This document shows, one piece after another, positions 34,451 to 44,900 of a DNA stretch of 64,000 nucleotides. How positions within the stretch are numbered: the first letter of the stretch is position 1; the number at the start of each line of letters is the position of its first letter. Below the pieces are notes generated by a model that was not told the DNA's origin, ran no database searches, and was given only the letters and a program-made list of their open reading frames with translations. Both the position numbers and the translations under genes were made by a program. This stretch comes from Aphrocallistes beatrix (taxonomy: Eukaryota; Porifera; Hexactinellida; Sceptrulophora; Aphrocallistidae), in the NCBI GenBank assembly GCA_963281255.1, contig OY725501.1, forward strand, positions 3,511,674 through 3,575,673. The letters run 5' to 3'.

Positions 34451-34979
34451 TATTATTAGAGGAGTGGAGATAACTAGCCATTGCTTAACACTTCACTATA
34501 TACATCAACACTTAAATCTCATCATCCCATACAAATAATACTAAATCGGAATTTTCATGAAGGGCAATACGTTCAAATTCAAAGAGTACTAAAAATCTGA
34601 TTTCAGATTCGAAATCTACACATTCGAATTAGTCATAGTTGAACATAACTAATAAATTACTCAACTCAATGAACAATCTTATCAGCCTGAGCCACCATAG
34701 GTAATTCATTGCCATCATGTCTAGTGGTCAAAATGGGTGTATGTGGCATAAGGTGGCACTGATTGATAATTACAAAAAGTTATGAATGAATGATTAATTA
34801 GAAAAATTAACCTGTGACTAATTTGAATGCGTATTATTCGAATCTGGAATCCAATTAGCTGTATCCCATACCATTTAGAAGTACCCTCTTCATGAATAGA
34901 CCCATTTTAGTATTATTTGCATGGGAAAGAATCAAGTGTTGAAATACTTGTGTCCGCTTAGTGTATATATGCGTATATA

Positions 34980-35756
34980 TCTTATATATTAAAATGCTAG
35001 GATTTTTTGTTTGTTTGTTTGTTTGTTTGTTTGTCCGAATTGATTGAAGAATTGGCAAGTCGTAGAGATACGAAAATTGGCATATAGGTTTCAAATGATG
35101 AATCTATGATTAAGTTCTAAGATCTAAGCAAAATTTTCACACCTCTGCAAAAAAAATGGAAAACAATTTTTCACACCTTTTCTATACAATACTATGTACG
35201 GCTTCACTCTCACAATAGAAATCATTATACGACAATATTGTAGGCTGTAATTGTAATTAATACTTCAAACAATAACTTATATGAATGTCTCAATTATATA
35301 TATGGCAGTTAAAAAGGTTATTTGTATATTTTCACACCTTTATATACATATTTTCACACGATTTGACGAATTTTGAAAATAATGCTAGAGACCAGCGCTT
35401 CCAACGGTTGACATGGGGTTTTTAGAGGTGCAGATTTCGAATATCATATTTTCAGATCGATATGATAAATTATTTGTATACTTTTGTTTACAATAGATAC
35501 ATAAAGTAAACAAATTACAAAAATGGGCTAGAGACTAGCTTCCAACGGTTCCCATGAGATTTTTAGTGCTGTAGATTTAAATATTATATTTTCGGATCCA
35601 TTAGAGAATTTATTCGTCGGCCTTTGTTTACAATATTTATATACAAATAGAAGTTCCAAAATATGCTAGATTGAGTAACTCCAGGCGCCCGCAGGGCGAC
35701 TCTGCGGACACGCAGTGTCCGCAAGCCGCGCAGCGCAAGCAAGCGAAGCGTGCTTG
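34980..35756 (+). mobile_element. Helitron-like element, first of a tandem pair
   Basis: Starts A|TCTTATATATTAAAATGC, has a (GTTT)n tract, the TCCGAATTGATTGAAGAATTGG block, repeated GGTTGACATGGGGTTTTTAG units, and ends GAAGCGTGCTTG|T. Non-coding. Confidence 0.6.
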
Positions 35757-35758
35757 TA

Positions 35759-36802
35759 TCTTATATATTTAAATGCTAGGATTTTCTTGGTGTGTGTGTA
35801 TGTGTGTGTGTTTGTCCGAATTGATTGAAGGATTGGCAAGTCGTAGAGATATGAAAATTGGCATGTAGGTGTCAAATGATATGACTACGATTAAGTTCTA
35901 AGATCTAAGCAAAATTTTAACACCTCTGCAAAAAAAATGGAAAACAATTTTTCACACCTTTTCTATACAAAATATATGACTGCACTATCGCAATGGAAAT
36001 CATTGTACGGCACTACAATATATTGTCTTTGTTATTAATACTTCAAAGCCACAACTTATGTTTGATATCTTAAATGTATCATAACGTATAGCAATAAAAA
36101 AGATTATGTGCATATTTTCACACCTTTATATATATAGATTTCACACCTTTTGACGAATTTTGAAATTTTTGCTAGAGGCTAGCTTCCAACGGGTGATATG
36201 GGGGTTTTAGGGGTGTAGATTTCGAATATCATATTTTCGAGTAAGTTTGATAATTAATTTGTTTACTTTTGTTTACATTAGATACATAAAGTAAACAAAT
36301 CTCAAAAATATGCTAGAAACTTGCTTTCAACGGTTGACATGGGGTTTTCAGGGGTACAGATTTCGAATATTATATTTTCGAGTAAATCTGATGATCAATT
36401 TGTTTACTTTTGTTTACAATAAGTACATAAAGTAAACAAATCTCAAAAATATGCTAGAAACTTGCTGTCAACGGTTGACATGGGGTTTTCAGGGGTGTAG
36501 ATTTTGAATATCATATTTTCGAGTAAATTTGATGATCAATTTATTTACTTTTGTTTACAATAGATACATAAAGTAAACAAATCACAAAAATAGGCTAGAG
36601 ACTAGCTTCCAACGAATATTCGAATATCATATTTTCGGATCCATATGAGAAATTATTCGTTGACCTTTGTTTGAAATATTTATATAAAGAAAAGAAAATT
36701 CCCAAAATATGTTAGGTTGAGTAACTCCAGGCGCCCGCAGGGCGACTCTGCGGACACACAGTGTCCGCAAGCCGCGCAGCGCAAGCAAGCGAAGCGTGCT
36801 TG
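35759..36802 (+). mobile_element. Helitron-like element, second of a tandem pair
   Basis: Begins two bases (TA) after the previous element ends, with the same start TCTTATATATTTAAATGC and the same end GAAGCGTGCTTG. The interior has at least three direct repeats of about 120 bp (TAGAAACTTGCT...ACGGTTGACATGGGGTTTTCAG...AAGTAAACAAATCTCAAAAATATG). Confidence 0.6.
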
Positions 36803-36867
36803 TATATATATATATGGTATGAATTAGCATACACAAGGTGAGAATAGCAATTTCCAATTAAGTATTA

Positions 36868-36935
36868 CAAGCGCGCTTTGCGTGCTTGCATAGCGCGGCT
36901 AGCGAGCACTTCGTGCACGCAGAGTTGCTCTGCAG
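36868..36935 (-). repeat. Helitron-like 3'-end remnant, inverted
   Basis: The complement of the GC-rich 3' end: ACAAGCGCGCTTTGCGTGCTTG followed by GCGCGGCTAGCGAGCAC. Confidence 0.45.
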
Positions 36936-37027
36936 GTGTCAGGGAATATCAACTTACTGAGGTATTATTAATAATGCACATATGTAACAGGATACAACTT
37001 AGATTTGAACTTATGCGAAGAACAATG

Positions 37028-37035
37028 TATAAATA
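37028..37035 (+). promoter_or_regulatory. TATA box of ICMT-like copy 5
   Basis: TATAAATA 48 bp upstream of the start codon, within a block (TGTATAAATAGAC) shared with the other Q-type genes. Confidence 0.55.
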
Positions 37036-37082
37036 GACATTGATTTTTCAGCTATTCTAACTCTTCTAATTCTATGTTTATA

Positions 37083-37673
37083 ATGGCTTATTACAAAATC
37101 AAAGTTATTATTTCAGTTATCCATCTGATATTCCATTTTTACCAGATGAAGACCCCAAATAAACTGAGAGATGAACACACCTTACTGTCGGACCTCGATA
37201 AGATTTTAGTTCTCGCCGTAAGAATAAGGATCTTTTGTACAATACTATATTTAGGATGCTTATATCAGCTATTGTACTATTGGTATGTTGTGGATTATAC
37301 TGCATTAGAAATGGACATACAACAATGGGTTGGCATGGTTATGTTATTTGGTGGGATTTTATTGAGAAAGTGGTCTTATTACATCCTAGGAAGATTTTTT
37401 GTGTATGGAGTCGCAGTAATTAAAAATCATAAATTGATAACAACAGGTCCATACAGGTTCATGATGCATCCAGGATTTGCTTCCCTCAACATTGTCGCAA
37501 TATCTGCATTCCTGATATATGGTAACCTAGCAGCAGCTGTTGCTGCATTCCTACAGATATCATTCTTCAGTTTGTTGTCAGGAATAGAGGAAACAGCACT
37601 GACTCAACACTTAGGCGGGGAATACAAGAAATATGCGAGTGAGAGAAGTCGATTTATACCATTCCTCTTCTAG
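37083..37673 (+). CDS. ICMT-like membrane methyltransferase, copy 5 (Q type, plus strand)
   Basis: 196 residues from MAYYKIK; an in-frame ATG at 37074 would add three residues. Q-type N-terminus. Motifs: TTGPYRFMMHPGFAS, IEETALTQHL, then GGEYKKYASERSRFIPF, with Gly for the first Glu of GEEY. AATAAA at 37882-37887. It heads the left arm of an inverted duplication whose right arm is 43101-44951. Its residues 129-165 match the neighbouring K-type gene at 38282 rather than the other Q-type genes. Confidence 0.8.
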   Translation: MAYYKIKVIISVIHLIFHFYQMKTPNKLRDEHTLLSDLDKILVLAVRIRIFCTILYLGCLYQLLYYWYVVDYTALEMDIQQWVGMVMLFGGILLRKWSYYILGRFFVYGVAVIKNHKLITTGPYRFMMHPGFASLNIVAISAFLIYGNLAAAVAAFLQISFFSLLSGIEETALTQHLGGEYKKYASERSRFIPFLF

Positions 37674-38281
37674 ACTGGTAGATTAGTATAGGAGTGCTAG
37701 TTCATAGTAGAAGTGTGCTTTAGTAGATTAGAATTAGTTGGTGTTAATAAATCGTTTGACCTACTAGATGTTACTGTTAAGAATTGTGTATTTGAATTGG
37801 AATCATGAGTATTGTTCGGTGTGGAATCTTTTATTTTGAGTCTCTGACATGATAAGATATCAAATTTGTATTTTCTTATTGAATAAAGAGTTTTGGGTGA
37901 AGTTGTCTGTAAGCAAAAGAATGACGTCATATGCTACTTAACCACGATGATCTAGCAAGTGCAAAATTCGTATACAAAACATATGCAAGTTTAATTCCAT
38001 ATATAGTCATACATTCCAATAAATATTTTCATTACTAAAGTTATTAATGTAGGGGTAGCGATCACTGCTAACCATCTGGACAAACATCGACATTCATTTT
38101 AATGAAGTTATGTTAGGTGATACGTATACCAACCTCTTACCATTACTAGTTAGTTCATGCATTTCTGTAACAGGATATTGGTAATATATATTTGAGACTG
38201 GTAGGGAAGGGACTAACATGTATAGGATATATATAGTGAAGTGCTAAGCTATGGCTAGTTATCTTCACTCCTCTAATAATA

Positions 38282-38872
38282 ATGATTTACTATCAAATAA
38301 AAGTGATAATTTCAGTAATCCAAATCCTATTTCATTTCTACCAGCTAAAAGCCCCAAATAAAGTGACAGATGAACATATTGTCCTTGTAGCCACCAATAG
38401 ACATTACAAGATGAAGCGTATAACAGGGCTTTTTTGTGCAGTATTATATATAGGATGTCTCTACCAGCTAGTGCACTATTGGTATCATGGGAATACGACC
38501 GAATTAGAAATGTATAATCAACAATGGGTGGGCATGATCATGTTTTTTGGTGGGATTTTATTGAGAAAGTGGTCTTATTACTCTCTTGGGAGAGAATTTG
38601 TCTATGAAATAGCTGTCACTAAAAATTATCACTTGGTGACAACAGGTCCATACAGGTTCATAATGCATCCAGGATTTGCTTCCCTCAACATTGTCGCAAT
38701 ATCTGCATTCCTGATATATGGAAACCTAGCAGCAGCTGTTGCTGCATTCCTACAGATATCATTCTTCAGTTTGTTGGCAGGAATAGAGGAAACAGCATTG
38801 ACTCAACACTTAGGTAAGGAATACAAGAAATATGCGAGTGAGAGAAGTCGATTTATACCATTCCTCTTCTAG
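38282..38872 (+). CDS. ICMT-like membrane methyltransferase, copy 6 (K type, plus strand)
   Basis: 196 residues. The N-terminal half is the most diverged K-type copy (residues 40-80 include HYKMKRITGLF and YHGNTTELEMYNQQ), whereas the C-terminal 75 residues, with HPGFASLNIVAISAF, match copy 5 beside it. GKEYKKY replaces GEEYKKY. AATAAA at 39080-39085. Confidence 0.8.
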   Translation: MIYYQIKVIISVIQILFHFYQLKAPNKVTDEHIVLVATNRHYKMKRITGLFCAVLYIGCLYQLVHYWYHGNTTELEMYNQQWVGMIMFFGGILLRKWSYYSLGREFVYEIAVTKNYHLVTTGPYRFIMHPGFASLNIVAISAFLIYGNLAAAVAAFLQISFFSLLAGIEETALTQHLGKEYKKYASERSRFIPFLF

Positions 38873-39198
38873 ACTGGTAGATTAGTATAGGAGTGCTAGT
38901 TCATAGTAGAAGTGTGCTTTAGTAGATTAGAATTAGTTGGTGTTAATAAATCGTTTGACCTACTAGATGTTACTGTTAAGAATTATAGATTTGAATTGGA
39001 ATGGCCATTGTTCTGTGTGAGATCTTCTTATTTCGTGTCTCTGACATTATAGGATATCAAATTTGTATATTTCTTATTGAATAAAAAAGTTTAGGTGAAG
39101 TTGTCTGTAAGCAAAAGAATGAAGTTATATGCTACTTAACCACGATGATCTAGCAAGTGTAAAATTCGTATACAAACATATACAAGTTTTATTCCATA

Positions 39199-39445
39199 CA
39201 AGCGCGCTTCGCTTGCTTGCGCTGCGCGGCTGGCGGACACTTTGTGTCCGCCGGAGGCGCATTTTAGGCGCCTGGGGTCACATTGATTAATTATAAGGGA
39301 GATAACATCTCTAAATACGTCTGTCCTACTGCTATAATCGACATCGCACGAATAATCACCAAATTTGTCAATTTTTAAAATTTTTGATGCGTAATGATGA
39401 CGTCATAAGAGAGTGATGAGTCATCATGTTTGGATGATTATAATT
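39199..39445 (-). mobile_element. Helitron-like 3' part, left inverted partner
   Basis: Inverted relative to 41096-41368 and nearly identical to it. Begins CAAGCGCGCTTCGC (the 3' end read backwards) and runs through the GGCGGACACTTTGTGTCCGCC hairpin to the ATGACGTCAT region. The 5' half is missing. The single-copy flank outside (ATTCCATA) is also mirrored beyond 41368. Confidence 0.55.
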
Positions 39446-39638
39446 AACAACTAGCAAGTATAGGGCATATATATATATCTTAATGCTTATATATGCCCTA
39501 TACTTGCTAGTTGTTAATTATAACAGTGTGTGTTAGTCCCTTCCCTACCAGTCTCAAATATATATTACCAATATCCTGTTACAGAAATGCATGAACTAAC
39601 TAGTAATGGTAAGAGGTTGGTATACGCATCATCTAACA

Positions 39639-40795
39639 CAGGCTTGTCCAACCTTTTTTGTTCGCGGCCCCAATAAGGGATTCTTTAGCTACTTGAGGGC
39701 CGCACAACCTTAGATTTGTATTTTGCTTGATGACTCAGGGGCGTAGGAACCTAATTAATATTGGTCCGTAACAGCAGGTATTCTACTCAGAGAAAAATAT
39801 TCATCCTGCTGCTTCTAGCCTGAGTGTAGCTTTTAGAAAATTATTGGTCCGGCAGCTGCGGACCTGTTCCTACGCCAATGTGACTGTATTTTACTCATAT
39901 GGTGTTTAACGAGGAAGATTTAATACGGAAGATCATGTATATGACTCACTACATACTTTGCTTAATTATAGAAAAGTATAATGCGATATCTGACATTGTT
40001 TCTGTTTGCACAAAGTGTCAATGTCTGCTCGTGTACTTGATGTCGCAATCCGCAAGACTCCTGATAGATGATTATCTGTTAAGAGCATGGTTTTATCTAA
40101 GATTTTCCAGTCAGGCACTTTTTTGGCGGTGATAAAAGTTACATGGCACCCAAACAGGGGTTTATCTTGTAATCCCAGGGGTGATGGCAACCCGACGCCA
40201 AAATCGAATCACACTGCAAGCACCTTGGCTCCTCCGACGATACCAGACTGGCACCTATAAGTGCCGGCTGAGCACCTAGATAAACCCCTGGTTAAGAGTG
40301 ATCTAGACTTGCTTTTGACATTTTTCATCATTGAGAACAGCTGTTCACAGGAATAAGTGCTGCCAAATAAGGAAATGAACTTTTTTGTGATAAATTAGGA
40401 AATATACTAGCTGATTGAACATATTGACCGTAGAATGTCACAAGGTCAGTCTCTGCAAAAGCTCTCTTCATCTCAGAAATATTCTGCATTTCAATTAGTT
40501 CTAGTTGGAACATATCGGGAGCATTCGTGGCATCAATTCCAAACGGATCTGCAAACAACTTCATTTCAGTAAATCTGTCACTAAAGTCCGAAAATCTTAG
40601 TTCAAATTCATTGATTAAGTTGTTGATCAGTGCGGAATACTTAACATGATCCACTGTTTCACTTTGTCTTGTAGATAAAGTTGAGAAATGCACAATATTT
40701 TTCAAATTAAATTGTTGATGAAATAATTGTAGCTTGTTAATGAACGCTTTGACATGCTCATACAGGTTGTTAATGAATTGCTTTTTTCCTTGCAT
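39639..40795. mobile_element. hAT transposon relic with internal MITEs
   Basis: Left end CAGGCTTGTCCAACCTTTTTTG followed by GTTCGCGGCC is a typical hAT terminus; it breaks the sequence that continues elsewhere as CATCTAACATAAC. A transposase remnant lies on minus at 40328-40795. Two small elements are nested: about 39737-39877 (AGGGGCGTAGGAAC ends) and about 40153-40293 (CAGGGGTTTATCT ends). The right terminus was not found, so the copy is truncated. Confidence 0.55.
40328..40795 (-). pseudogene. hAT transposase fragment (GTF2IRD2/ZBED-like)
   Basis: 155 residues resembling the region before the C-terminal dimerisation domain of Charlie-like hAT transposases: FINNLYEHVKAFINKLQLF, FELRFSDFSD, LFADPFGIDATNAPDMFQLELIEMQ and YGQYVQSASIFPNLS (each seen separately). 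The upstream catalytic region and the downstream dimerisation motif are absent, so it cannot be active. Confidence 0.6.
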
Positions 40796-41095
40796 TTCCT
40801 GTTTGCCACAATGTGCTTTTGAGAGGCCGAGAAGATGTTTTGCTCAATAATCAAGGATTTATAGGGTGTTTTGTTAGTTTTATATTTTGTCCGGAATTAA
40901 TCGATTATGGACTTGAAGCTCTGATACTCTATGTACCATACCGTGCAGAAGGTTCTCATCTCGATGATCCATTTGTGTTTTTCTTGAACACAGAGGATGT
41001 ATCTGACATATTTAAAAAATGCTTTTTGGTTAGTACAAGAAATGGAGATTGGGCAGGTCAAAACGTGATTGAGTACATTCTATTTTGGACCACCC
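40796..41095. other. Unassigned stretch between hAT relic and Helitron piece
   Basis: A plus-strand open frame (40813-41121) spans the junction into the Helitron-like sequence and shows no known motif. I see no support for a gene. Confidence 0.3.
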
Positions 41096-41368
41096 TGTAT
41101 ATTAATATACCTCACATATGATGCAGCTATCATCCAAAAATGATGACTCATCACTCTCTTATGACGTCATCATTACGCATCAAAAATTTTAAAAATTGAC
41201 AAATTTGGTGATTATTCGTGCGATGTCGATTATAGCAGTAGGACAGACGTATTTAGAGATGTTATCTCCCTTATAATTAATCAATGTGACCCCAGGCGCC
41301 TAAAATGCGCCTCCGGCGGACACAAAGTGTCCGCCAGCCGCGCAGCGCAAGCAAGCGAAGCGCGCTTG
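41096..41368 (+). mobile_element. Helitron-like 3' part, right inverted partner
   Basis: Matches 4700-4966 and 33060-33301, ends GAAGCGCGCTTG|T, and mirrors 39199-39445. Confidence 0.55.
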
Positions 41369-41754
41369 TATGGAATAAAACTTGTATATGTTTGTATACG
41401 AATTTTACACTTGCTAGATCATCGTGGTTAAGTAGCATATAACTTCATTCTTTTGCTTACAGACAACCATGAATGAAACATATACTTTATCCATGGTCCA
41501 TATGGGGTTCTACTATAGTAAATTGTGTCGCGTGCCATCAAATTGTGTCATGTTCCACAATTTGGTGGCGATGGGTATCAGGTTACGATGAAACCGATTG
41601 AACCACAAGGCCATTTGAGTAAGCGAAACAAAATCTCAGAATACTACGATATATCTCAAAATACCACGCAACAGTACCACATATTTTTTTCTATTTGTAT
41701 TGTATGTCCTGAATAATGAGACGAATAAAAATATTATTAAATAAGCATTCCAGG

Positions 41755-41920
41755 TCATGAAGCACAATACACTATTTAGAGCAGGGAAAACATACAAGTA
41801 TCACTACTCAAATGGAAAGTCATTGTCTAAATTAGAACTATGTAAATGATCGCATCATGATTACAGGATTGGTGTTACTTCAGAATACCACGGTGCCTCA
41901 GAATACCACGCAACAGAACT
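41755..41920. repeat. One arm of the foldback family seen at 6966-7448
   Basis: Shares GAAGCACAATACACTATTTAGAG, ACTCAAATGGAAAGTCA, TGATCGCATCATGATTACAGG and CAGAATACCACGCAA with the right arm of that element. Confidence 0.6.
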
Positions 41921-41944
41921 AATACATGATCTGCCTGAAATCAT

Positions 41945-42656
41945 TAACAAATCACAATAGAGCTTAGGAATGTATTACCAGCATATATAAATATGGTGTC
42001 AAAGTACCTATATCCGTTGCATAGCCGGTGCCATGGATTTTAGAGTGGTCCGGTTAAAAGATACAACTATTGAAAAGTGGTTCGGTTAAACCACACGAAC
42101 TGGACTATTTTACATAGTAATTGTATTAAACTTGTCTAAAAGTGGTCTGACTGGTGGCGCCAGCCCTGCGTTGTTAAAATTTAGATTAGTCACCGTACGA
42201 TTCCGCAATAGGTTATATTTGTGACAAATTTGGTGATTTTCAGGCCGTTTAAGGGCACTTCTAAGTGTTTTTATCATAAAATTTTTCGCATCGAACTGAG
42301 ATGTGAAGCTATTGAAGTTTTCAAGATATAACCCCAAATGACCAAAACACGTTTCCATAGCAACACTGGAATGTAGCAACATTCCATTAAAAAATTCCAA
42401 ATTTTTCGTATTAACTCATTCACATCTCAGTTCGATGCGAAAAATTTTATAATAAAAACACTTAGAAGTGCCCCTAAACGACCTCTGAAAATCACCAAAT
42501 TTGTTAAAAATATAACCTATTGCGCAACCATATGGTGACTAATCAAATTTTTAACAACGGATATAGGTACTTTGACACCATATTTATATATGCTGGTAAT
42601 AAATTCCTAAGCTCTATTGTGCTTTGTTAATGATTTAAGGCAGCTCATGTATTAGT
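41945..42656. repeat. Large inverted-repeat element interrupted by a small insertion
   Basis: Arms of about 230-250 bp (CAATAGAGCTTAGGAAT...GGTGTCAAAGTACCTATATCCGTTG and its complement) pair around about 42350-42410. The left arm is split by a 140-bp insertion (about 42020-42168) with ends CATAGCCGGTGCC and GGCGCCAGCCCTGC; the intact right arm shows the pre-insertion sequence. Confidence 0.65.
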
Positions 42657-43100
42657 TCAACCATCTTCTTCCGCATCCCTAGTCCCAAATCCACATGTTA
42701 CTGTGAGGCCTTATATACAGTAGGCTGCTTTAGTGATGAAAATATTTTATGGAAGGTATGACTATATATGGAATTAAACTTGCATATGTTTTGTATACGA
42801 CTTTTATACGTGCTAGATCATCGTGGTTAAGTAACATATAACTTCATTCTTTTGCTTACAGACAACTTCACCCAAAACTTTTTTATTCAATAAGAAATAT
42901 ACAAGTACAAATTTGAAATCCTATCACGTCAGAGACACAAAATAAAAGATCCCACACCGAACAATAGCCATTCCAATTCAAATATACAATTCTTAACAGT
43001 AACATCTAGTAGGTCAAACGATTTAATAATAACCAACTAATTCTAATCTACTAAAGCACACTTCTACTATGAACTAGCACTCCTATACTAATCTACCAGT

Positions 43101-43691
43101 CTAGAAGAGGAATGGTATAAATCGACTTCTCTCACTCGCATATTTCTTGTATCCCCCGCCTAAGTGCTGAGTCAATGCTGTTTCCTCTATTCCCGCCAAC
43201 ATGCCGTAAAATGCTATCTGTACGAATACAGCAACAGTTGCTGCTAGGTTACCATATATCAGGAATGCAGATATTGCGACAGTGATGGCAGAAGAATATC
43301 CTGGATGCATTATGAACCTGTATGGACCTGTTGTTACCAATTTAACATCTTTAATCACTGTTATTTTATACACAAAATGTTTTCCCAGCATGTGATAGGA
43401 CCACTTTCTCACGGAAATCCCACCAAATAACATCACCATACAAACCCACTGTTGTGTGTCCATTTCTAATGCTGCATAATCCCCAACATACCAAAAGTAC
43501 AATAGCTGGATGAGGCATCCTATATACAATACTCCACAATGATTCATTAGTGCAGGAGTCACTTTTTTATCCGAATTCGTATCGATTAGCACAGTGTGTT
43601 CATCTGTCACTTTGTTCGGTGCTTTCTTCACGTAGAAATAAAACAGGATTTGGATGATTGAAGTTATCACTTTTATTTCATAGTAAATCAT
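43101..43691 (-). CDS. ICMT-like membrane methyltransferase, copy 7 (K type, altered C-terminus)
   Basis: 196 residues, single exon, K-type N-terminus. TTGPYRFIMHPGYSS is kept, but residues 155-185 depart from the others: FVQIAFYGMLAGIEET, and HLGGGYKKY lacks both glutamates of the GEEY motif. That motif lies in the part of ICMT enzymes near the cofactor site, so activity may be reduced (inference). AATAAA on minus at 42882-42887. Confidence 0.78.
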   Translation of the reverse strand: MIYYEIKVITSIIQILFYFYVKKAPNKVTDEHTVLIDTNSDKKVTPALMNHCGVLYIGCLIQLLYFWYVGDYAALEMDTQQWVCMVMLFGGISVRKWSYHMLGKHFVYKITVIKDVKLVTTGPYRFIMHPGYSSAITVAISAFLIYGNLAATVAVFVQIAFYGMLAGIEETALTQHLGGGYKKYASERSRFIPFLF

Positions 43692-44309
43692 TATTGTTAG
43701 AGGAGTGAAGATAACTAGCCATAGCTTAGCACTTCACTATATATATCCTATACTTGCCAACTGTTATCAATATATGTTAGTCCCTTCCCTACCAGTCTCA
43801 AATGTCTATTACCAGCAGTATCCTGTTACAGAAATGCATGAAATAACTGGTACAGGTACGAGGTTCGTATACGTATATAAATAACTTCATTAAAATGAAT
43901 GTCGATGTTTGTCTAGATGGTTAACAGTCATCGCTGCCCCTACAGTAATGATGGAAATATTTTCTGGAAGGTATGACTATATGTGGAATTAAACTTGTAT
44001 ATGTTTTGTATTCGACTTTTATACTTGCTAGATCATCGTGGTTAAGTAGCATACAACTTCATTATTTTGCTTACAGACAACTTCACCCAAAACTCTTTAT
44101 TTAATAAGAAATCTACAAATTTGAAATCCTATGACGTCAGAGACACAAAATAAGAAGATCCCACACAGAACAATAGCCATTCCAATTCAAATCTATAATT
44201 CCTAACAGTAACATCTAGTAGGTCAAACGATTTAATAATAACCAACTAATTCTAATCTACTAAAGCACACTTCTACTATGAACTAGCACTCCTATACTAA
44301 TCTACCAGT

Positions 44310-44900
44310 CTAGAAGAGGAATGGTATAAATCGACTTCTCTCACTCGCATATTTCTTGTATTCCTCACCTAAGTGTTGAGTCAATGCTGTTTCCTCTATT
44401 CCTGACAACAAACTGAAGAATGATATTTTTACGAATGCAGCAACAGCTGCTGCTAGGTTACCATATATCAGGAATGCAGATATTGTGACAATGTTGAAGG
44501 CAGCAAATCCTGGATGAATTACGAACTGGTAGGGACCTGTTGTTATCAATTTCTGATGTTTAGTGGTTACAACTCCATATATAAAATAGCTTCCTAGGGT
44601 GTAATGAGACCACATTCTCAATAAAATCCCACCAAATAGCATAACCAGGCCAACCCACTGTTGTATGTCCATTTCTAATGCTGCATAATCCCCAACATAC
44701 CAATAGTATAATAGCTGAGATAGACATCCTATATATAACACTCCACAGCAATTCCTTAATCTTGCGAAAAAATGTAAATTCCTTTCACGGTCCGACAGTA
44801 AGGTATGTTCATCTCTCAGTTTATTTGGGGTCTTCATCTGGTAAAAATGGAATATCAGATGGATAACTGAAATAATAACTTTGATTTGGTAATAAACCAT
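44310..44900 (-). CDS. ICMT-like membrane methyltransferase, copy 8 (Q type)
   Basis: 196 residues, almost identical to copy 3 (25921-26511); differences include MVYY for MAYY, VGLVML for VGMVML and YFIYG for YFVYG. A TATA box on minus at 44944-44951 and an AATAAA at 44096-44101. The upstream flank to 46447 is shared with that of copy 3. Confidence 0.8.
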   Translation of the reverse strand: MVYYQIKVIISVIHLIFHFYQMKTPNKLRDEHTLLSDRERNLHFFARLRNCCGVLYIGCLSQLLYYWYVGDYAALEMDIQQWVGLVMLFGGILLRMWSHYTLGSYFIYGVVTTKHQKLITTGPYQFVIHPGFAAFNIVTISAFLIYGNLAAAVAAFVKISFFSLLSGIEETALTQHLGEEYKKYASERSRFIPFLF

